Positions 57,169 through 64,000 of a stretch of DNA of 64,000 bases are shown here, one piece after another. A model generated the notes under the pieces. It was not told where the DNA came from, did no database searches, and saw only the letters and a program-made list of their open reading frames with translations. The DNA lies in assembly GCA_009599575.1 (NCBI GenBank), contig VWND01000066.1, positions 248,001 through 312,000 of the forward strand, written 5' to 3'. Numbering within the stretch: position 1 is the stretch's first letter; each line of letters begins with the position of its first letter. The position numbers were made by a program, and so were the translations under genes. Source of the DNA: Blumeriella jaapii. Lineage: Eukaryota; Ascomycota; Leotiomycetes; Helotiales; Drepanopezizaceae.

Positions 57169-58938
57169 ATGGCTTCGATCACCGCCAGCAGAATGCCTGC
57201 GCCGGCTGCGTCCGGGCAGCAGGCCGACACGGCGTCTTCGCATCCATACACCTGCAACACTTGTCAAGTGGCGTTCAGGAACAGCGAGTTGCAGAGAGGG
57301 CACATGCGCAGCGACTGGCAGTAAGTCTTGGCTCCTCCTCGTGTATCCCCCTTTCTCCCTCTTCCTCCTTCGTGATCTGAGCGGATGTCGCAGCCGATAC
57401 AACCTGAAGCGTCGTGTTACCGCCCTCCCGCCCATCTCCTCCGAAACTTTCACCGAAAAGGTCCTCCAAGCCCAAGCCACGTCCACCGCCGCGGCCAACA
57501 AGGCCTCTTACGAACAGACGTGTACCGTTTGCGCACGCACCTATTTCAGCAAAAATGCCTACCAGAATCATCTTGGAAGTCAAAAACATAGAGCAAAGCT
57601 GGCCGCGGCGGAAGGGTCCACGATCGATGATGCGAGTTCCATCATGAGCTCAACCTTCTCGCTTGGAGAGCCAGCTGCGGTGGAGGATGAAGCGGACTCG
57701 GATGCTGAGGTGGAGCTCAGCAAAACTGTCGAGGGTATCCAGAAGGCCAACTTGAAGGAGGCCACGCCAGGTACGGGACGGCCAACACGACCACACCACT
57801 CGGCGGTGGCGGAGAAGGAAGCTTCCATCAAGACGGCATCTTCAGTCACCGCCGGGGACGAAGGCAACACCCTCGAGACGGCTTTGAAGCGCTGCCTGTT
57901 CTGCAACTATGATTCTCCTTCGCTAGAGCTCAACGCTACGCACATGGAGCGTATCCATAGCATGTTCATTCCAGAGCGGAATTATTTGGTTCAACTGGAC
58001 CGACTGATTGGCTATTTGTACGAGAAAATCACAGAGTTCCATGAGTGTTTGTACTGTGGCAAGCTCAAGCCTACTGTCTTTGGTCTTCAAACCCACATGA
58101 GGGATAAGGGACATTGCAAGATTCCGTTCGACACCGAGGAGCAGCAGCTAGAGATTGGAGAGTTTTACGATTTCACAAGCACTTACTCTGACGACGAAGA
58201 GGAGTCGGACGAAGACGAGGATCTGCCCGGTGAAAGACAGAGTGGTGGTGTCAAGTTGGGTGCCAAGAGACAAGCTCAGGTAGATGAGGATGGTGACGAA
58301 GACATGGGCGAAGGAGATGGATGGGAGACGGACAGCTCCGAGTCATCTTTGGATTCGGATGATCTTACGGCAGTCCCAGCCGGCCGTGAACACCAATATG
58401 AAAGACTCAGTAAACATCCTCACCACACACACAACGATCCCCGACCCCATCACAACAAGGACGGTTGGCACTCGCATGCACACAAGCACACTCACGCAGT
58501 CTTCTACTCCGACTACGAGCTTCATCTACCTTCAGGGCGCACTGCCGGTCACCGATCCCTCAACAAATACTATCGACAGAATCTCCTCAACCATCCTTCG
58601 CCTGCTGAGAGACAAGAGCAGCTCGCCATCAAGGCAATTGCCGATCCTGGGGAGCAACATGATGAGGGGAACAATCGTCTCAACGAGAGAGAACGCGGTA
58701 GAGCCTTGGTCAGCCGTGCAGACGGCGGACTTGGCATGGTTGGTGTCACTGCTGAGAAGCGCAAGGAGGTGAAGGCCCTCGAGAAGCGTTCCCGACGAGT
58801 TGAGGAGCGGGCCACCAAGCAATATCAATGGCACGTCAACAAGCAGAACAACTCCCAGAAGCATTTCAGAGTAAGCCCGGTCCTTCTCGCTTCCGCAGGC
58901 AACACACTAACCGCGTTTAGGATCCTCTCCTTCAATGA
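57169..58938 (+). CDS. REI1: Pre-60S ribosome factor REI1 (C2H2 zinc-finger protein)
   Basis: Three exons: 57169-57320, 57394-58870, 58921-58938; 548 residues, the last exon adding only DPLLQ. Four C2H2 fingers: YTCNTCQVAF-x8-H-x5-H near residue 27 (followed by WHRYNLKRRV across intron 1, a Rei1 hallmark), CTVCARTYFSKNAYQNH near 95, CLFCNYDSPS with THMERIHSMF near 225, and CLYCGKLKPTVFGLQTHMRD near 275. Acidic DDEEESDEDEDLP and the C-terminal GHRSLNKYYRQNL and KRSRRVEERATKQYQWHV blocks also fit Rei1/Reh1. The protein acts in cytoplasmic maturation of the 60S subunit with Jjj1 and Arx1. Family placement is firm; Rei1 versus Reh1 cannot be told and most filamentous fungi have one copy. Confidence 0.95.
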
Positions 58939-59542
58939 TCTTGCCATTGGTCGTTTGCGGGCGAACTGGCATTGGAAAGGGTTGCGTGGGTCATAGACAG
59001 GAGGTAACGATACCGGCTCGGTGTTTGCATGGTGGAATCTTGGAGCAAAAGTACTTGGTAGACTTGTCAATTCAAAGCTCAACCATCTTTCCAAACCAGG
59101 ATGCAGGGATTTGTGGGCGCAGACTTGTGAGCAAAATTAACAGATCCGACCGCCCCCGGATCTCGTAAAATGTAGACGATAATACACATGGTACTTCGGT
59201 TCTCTGAGACGATCTCGGGCATCTTCATGGGACGATACATTTTGAAGAGATCCACGTGCTGCCGTGGCGTTGGGACCGGTCTAGCAGGGGTAGCGCCCAT
59301 CCCTGAATTGAAGCGAAATAATGTGATCGAGACTAAGTACAAAACCCCTTACTGTACAACACCACCACTATCTGGGACCGTCTCCAAAACCTCCTTCTCG
59401 ACACTACACTCCAGTTCGCATCTCAGACTCCCCTCTCCTTCTGCCATCTCTCACTCCTGACTTGAGCCCCAGCAGTTGCAGCGTCCGCAAATGCAGTGAT
59501 AGCACAAAGCTACGCCACACAGCAAGCGCATCAAGCTTCATA
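58939..59542. other. Intergenic region between REI1 and zinc-finger/coiled-coil gene
   Basis: About 600 bases, no gene; promoter of the downstream gene expected here (CACCACCACT and CTCC-rich leader at 59,365-59,455). Confidence 0.5.
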
Positions 59543-61564
59543 ATGGCCGACCAAAGAGAAACCCCCGGATCGACCGCCAACATGTCAATGAACGGGCAGA
59601 ACAAGGCTCCAAAAGACAAGGCGTGTCCCTTCTGCGCCCAGCCGTTTACGTCGTCCTCCCTCGGCCGTCACCTTGATCTGTACATTAAGGAGAAGAACCC
59701 TAAGGCGGCGGACGGGATACACGATATAGCTGAGATTAGGAAGATGCGAGGCGGCGTTACGAGGAGACAGCCGCGGGCCTCGACGTCTAAGAGGGAAGAC
59801 TCGACGCCCGCTGGCACACCGAATGCGTACGATAGGAGGAGTCCCAGGCCGGAGTCCCGGAATGTGTCGCCGAGTTCAAGGAGGGGCGAAAACATGCGGG
59901 ATGGAGCTCCTTACAAGACGAAGCCGGGCTTCCTTGTTAACAAAGGATCGTGGGAATCAACCGGTGTCATGAACCACATTCCACCTCCGAGGGACAGTAT
60001 GGCCAGGAGTTGGGACGGGGAGGACAGGGACGGGAGTAGAAGGCTGGAGCCGAGGAGTCGGTCGGTGAGCAAGCAGATGCTGGCGAAGACAACGTTCGAG
60101 CAGAAGCAAAAGATGATTGATGCTCTGGACAATGCGAAGGCTGCGGAGCTGGCGCTGAGGGAGATATTGGGGTCGATCAGAGCTGCGAAGTATACCCATC
60201 CTATTACCCCTCCCCGCCCCTATTCCGATGTGAAAATTTTGACAATCTCTATTCAGACAACGTATCGACGGCCCTGATATCTTCGACTACGATCCTCTCA
60301 AGCTCGACTTCCCCGCCCTAGCACTTCATTGCCTTCCTCCTCCGCCGACACTCTATCAGAGCACTACCATCCCCACCACAACTTCTTGGTCTATCCACCC
60401 TCCTGGCGAGACCCAATACCACGCTCTGGTCGATCACTTCTCAGGAGCTTTCCAAAAATGGCGCATCTCGGTCTCGATAGCCACCACCGTTTCCTCGGAG
60501 GACTTGTCATACCCCCTCAACCCCCAACCTACTACCTCCGGCCAGGAAGACCCCACCAAAATTACCCAGCGAGCCGAAGCCGCCGCCTCAGACCTCCATG
60601 GTCGGATTTCAGCCCATCTACACAATGTATTCGGCCACTGGACTGCTCTGCCTATGCCGAAGCGCAGCGAGATTTGGACCCTAGAACTCGCCCGCGGGGT
60701 AGGTCGTAAATCTGAGGAGCTAGACAAGCTAAAGAAGGAGCGCGATTACCACAAGCAGGAGACGGCGCATCTCAAACAGCAAGTCGACGAGCTTAGCAGG
60801 TTACAGCACCCGCGCGAATTCAAATTGTCGCCGCCAAGTACGATAGAGTTTGGGGCGCCGCTGTTGAGTTCGATGGCTGCTACCGATGTGCCGTCGACGG
60901 GTTCACGGTGCTGGATCGAAACCTGCCGCTGGACGTCGTCATCGAGAGGGCGATTGGGCGGTGGAAGAGCGTGGTGAAGGAGGCGAGGGGAAGTGCTGGG
61001 GTTGGGAGCGGGGGTGGACTTGCTGCGCAGAGAAGACTGAGCGGATGCTCAAACCACTCGACGATGGGCAATGTTCCTCCTCAGCCACAATCACAGCATC
61101 AGCACCAGCGCCAGCGCCAAAATCACAACCCAAACGGTAATGCGAATGTCAATCGCAACGGGGCCCCGAAATATAATTCGAACCAGAGTGCGATGCCTGT
61201 CATCACGACGCCGCAGATGACGCCCACGTTGACCCCGACGCTCGTGATGGACGGCGACGGGGACGGCAGCGATGCCGATGCGGACGCCGACGCCGACATG
61301 GAGGACGATGATAGTTACGTGGAGCCGCTGAGCGAGATGGGGCAGGGCCAGGGCCAGATGCAGAGGCAGCGACAGGTCAATGGGTGCGAGTCGACTGGGT
61401 TTAGGCTGGATAATGGGGATGGGGGTGGCGGTGGCGGTGGAGGTGGGCAGCATAGGAGTGATGTGGGGGGGAGCTCGAGGATGGAAGGACTGGAGGGGCA
61501 GATGGCGCAGGGGTATGTGAGGATTGGGCACGAGGATGATGTACGGAAGCGTCGCTGGAAGTGA
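59543..61564 (+). CDS. Zinc-finger and coiled-coil protein of unknown function; apparent frame break
   Basis: Exons 59543-60189 and 60257-61564 (67-nt intron; the junction rebuilds RAAKQRIDGPDIFDYDP). Near residue 27 a half-zinc-finger CPFCAQPF-x7-HLDLYI resembles a UBZ4/Rad18-type finger whose last Cys is Tyr. Residues 60-215 are basic and Ser/Pro-rich. The middle holds a helical stretch and a short coiled coil (SEELDKLKKERDYHKQETAH), then LSRLQHPREFKLSPPSTIEF. The frame then breaks: VDGFTVLDRNLPLDVVIERA, its likely continuation, is one frame over, so one base is missing between about 60,850 and 60,895. With it, 651 residues. The tail is low complexity (Asp/Ala and Gly runs) ending in DDVRKRRWK. 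I do not know a function; this layout looks like a conserved fungal hypothetical. Confidence 0.75.
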
Positions 61565-61740
61565 GGAGGTTCTGGGGAGGGGGAGGCCATATTGATAATG
61601 TTTGCACATATGTAGATGTTGATAGCTGGTTAATTAAGTAATGTCTAGTTGAGTTCAGTGTACAATGACCTGGGTACAATGTGCAAGGCGGAGATGGAGA
61701 CTGGAAGCAAGGATGAACATAGATAGGGCGAGAGGGTCGA

Positions 61741-61800
61741 GGATGGAGCTTACAGTAGGATGGAGCTTACAATAGGATGGAGCTTACAGTAGGATGGAAC
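61741..61800. repeat. 17-bp tandem repeat GGATGGAGCTTACAGTA
   Basis: Three copies plus a partial fourth, with one CAATA variant. Confidence 0.95.
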
Positions 61801-64000
61801 TGCATCGTACAGTAGTAGAGTTTGTCGGGGGGTGGAGGGTTTCGGTGGTAATCTGTACGATATACTCTGTTGTTGTAGTGCGTACTGGGAAGGGAAAGGA
61901 GATGTATGTAAGGTAAGGGGAATACGAGAGGTCTAAGCTTGCTAGTTATCTTTCTTGCTCTCCTGCTCTCCTGCTCTCAACATAGGCAGGTTCATGGGAA
62001 GGTAGGAAAGGAAGGGTTTGTGCATGTATATGTGTAGATCTTGTCAAATCAGAGTTGAGCAGAGCACGCCGTATAGCTTTACTGTCGTCTTATGCTCACT
62101 GAGCCTATAGGTCTGGTACCTTCATGCTATTGACGTCCTCGAATTGCGGCTTGGTTTTCTCTGGCAAATACATCTTGAGTAGGGCGTTCTTGATCCAGCG
62201 ATGCCTGTTCTCCAGCAGCAAAGAACGCCGTTTTACGCGCCGTTTAATTAAATCCCAGACAAGGTGTTCTGGGTGGTGAGAAAAGCGAGGTTCGTAAATT
62301 CGAGTAGCCAGACGGGAATATTAACTTCGCTTACCGTGCCATCTAAAACGGGTAGCAAGGCACTAGCGCTATCTCGAAGACATGCGCATGCAGCATTTTG
62401 CGAAGAAGAAGAATAGGATTAACAGTTTGAAAAACAACGAAAAAACATCTCCCACGTGTGCCTCCGTGTGAGTTGTGCTGATGCCGTGAGTGAGCCATCC
62501 AGACCCCGGGTCAATCAAGTTTGTCAACTTTCCAGAGATCCGAGCACTAGTGATATCTAAGGCGAGAATCCTAACACAGCACTAATCAATCTTTCATTAC
62601 CTAACCAACTACAAAGTGACAACGGTCTCATAAGTGCCAAAGGTTGATCAAAACACCCGATGCTAACCAATGGGGCTCGAAAACCGAGCTCGATGCTCTT
62701 TGTTGCATATCGCACCCTAACGCCGAGGTAGAAAGTCCGAAAGCCAGCTTGAACATTGTTCAAAGAGCGGAGGGAACGGCCAAGGCAAGCGCTAAATTGG
62801 ACAAGAAGCTCCCTCTGAGATGGAAAAAAAGCCCTTACTCGCTAGCTTAGGGCGGGAGGGGAGAGAAATCCTACAGGCGAGTTCGGTCAATAGCAGTAAT
62901 CTTGCAGAGACCTTCCCTCTCCGATTCTGCTCATTGCCCGGGAATAATAATACCGATGTCTAGTCAAGCGGAGCTGCAATTAAACGATAGATTACTGACA
63001 GAACCAGGGAGTTTTCTCTTTTCGCGACGCTCATTATGTCGGCACGGTTGACAATCGTACAGAGCCGGCATCATGTAATGGGAAGCGATGACTGTTATTC
63101 GATATCTCGACAATGACTGATGTGAAAATGGAGGTAGTTGAATTCGAAACAAAAAGTTTCTGGATAACCTGCAAGTTGGTAGAATTTGGACCGGGTCTCG
63201 TGATGAAGTAGTAGAACGTATTACGTGAAAGCTGGAAGAATGGCCAGTTCACCTCTCTGTACTATCACTATTCCCACCCCAGAAATATGCGAAATTTCTT
63301 TCTTTTGATATGCGCTAGAAAAACAAAACTTGTATGTAGCTAGAATACTGGCTGGTCTTACAAAACTTTTACTCCGTATGTTTCAAGGACAACGATCACC
63401 CGATTATACTGTACTTAGAAACCTTCTGCGTTCCCTTCTCAAGGATCTCGATAAGCGAAGAGCGGGGTGCATTTCCGATGGAAATCTTAATCCGTGCTGG
63501 TTGAGACGGAACTCTGATGAGCATGTTAGCCAGGGATAGCTTGGTTGGAAGCTGGCCCTTTACAGTACGGCATACCTACTGAGAATCCCAGAAGGATTGT
63601 GTTGAAGGGAAAAGGCGGAAATTAAGAATTAGCTCTACTATCGAAAACCCGGTATAGCGCCTTCCAATAACCGCCCGACCGAACACAACCGATCCGACAG
63701 CATATTTGGCGGAGGAAAGGGTGTCGGTGGAGCATACGCAGAATGACTGTAAGCAGTTTTGCGTACAAAATTAAAACGCTCCAGAGACAACTCGGCGTCG
63801 TCAGCTTTCGAAATTCGGAAAGTGCTTTCAAAGACTATACATCTGAGATACCGCGGGATCAGAGACCCGGCATGTGCGTATTAAAAGAGTTTTTCCTCAA
63901 TCTTGGCTTTTACTCTTTAAATACGTACATATTTTATAATTTCTCAAACCAATAAAGGTCACTTCACCAACACCATAGAGAACCATTCCGCCTGTAAGGG
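61801..64000. other. Gene-poor right end, AT-leaning
   Basis: No complete gene recognised. One short minus-strand reading at 62,105-62,335 (see separate entry) looks protein-like. The rest has stops in all frames. Confidence 0.5.
62105..62335 (-). pseudogene. Possible terminal exon or gene remnant
   Basis: A minus-strand reading from 62269 to 62105 encodes HLVWDLIKRRVKRRSLLLEN, then HRWIKNALLKMYLPEKTK and a stop. A splice-like GTAAGC at 62,334-62,329 and CACCCAG at 62,276-62,270 could join it to RFRWHE upstream, beyond which a stop follows. No start codon or domain was found. It could be the end of a lost gene or chance. Confidence 0.25.

Noticed and set aside
1..64000. tRNA, 5S rRNA, snoRNA or CRISPR arrays
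   Set aside because: I looked for GGTTCGA-type B boxes and regularly spaced repeats and found none that fold or space correctly; a covariance-model scan would be needed to exclude them fully.

Overview
The window is nuclear DNA of a filamentous ascomycete (Pezizomycotina). Nearly every gene is split by short GT...AG introns, most of 45-80 nt, often with CTAAC/CTGAC-type branch sites. The proteins are typical fungal housekeeping and regulatory proteins, and a scytalone dehydratase points to a DHN-melanin producer. A Dothideomycete is my best guess, but only a guess. No rRNA, tRNA, CRISPR, integrase or viral gene was recognised by eye.

Layout, left to right: 3' end of an RSC9-like RSC subunit (+, cut by the window edge); six-exon Rnl2-type RNA ligase (+); methionine sulfoxide reductase B (-); ArfGAP (+); SFT1-type SNARE (-); YSC84/SH3YL1-type actin regulator (+); about 3.7 kb of tandem repeats; SCP160/vigilin KH protein (-); about 3.3 kb of low-complexity DNA; STE20/PAK kinase (+); repeats with a 28-G run and a polypurine tract; SDR oxidoreductase (-); decayed cytochrome P450 (-); HP1 (-); about 3.5 kb gene-free AT-rich DNA; CCT5 chaperonin subunit (+); CCCH zinc-finger/2EXR-type protein (+); DXD glycosyltransferase (-); alpha/beta-hydrolase-like protein (+); scytalone dehydratase (-); flavoprotein-ankyrin fusion (+); HUL4 HECT ligase (-); REI1 ribosome-assembly factor (+); zinc-finger/coiled-coil protein (+); about 2.4 kb gene-poor end.

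The genes do not form one pathway. Several share themes: chromatin (RSC9, HP1), membrane traffic and cortical actin (ArfGAP, SFT1, YSC84, STE20), and translation or proteostasis (SCP160, REI1, CCT5, HUL4). SCD is the only melanin gene seen here.

The points most worth a second look are: (1) an apparently intact T4 Rnl2-like RNA ligase; (2) a PPC-decarboxylase-fold flavoprotein fused to Trp-Trp ankyrin-like repeats, with its presumed catalytic residues replaced; (3) many unrelated tandem arrays that share an 8-bp unit; (4) single-base frame breaks in at least five otherwise healthy genes, which look like assembly errors; (5) a P450 relic beside HP1 and an AT-rich gene desert. All exon structures were derived by eye from splice signals, reading frame and protein similarity remembered from known families.
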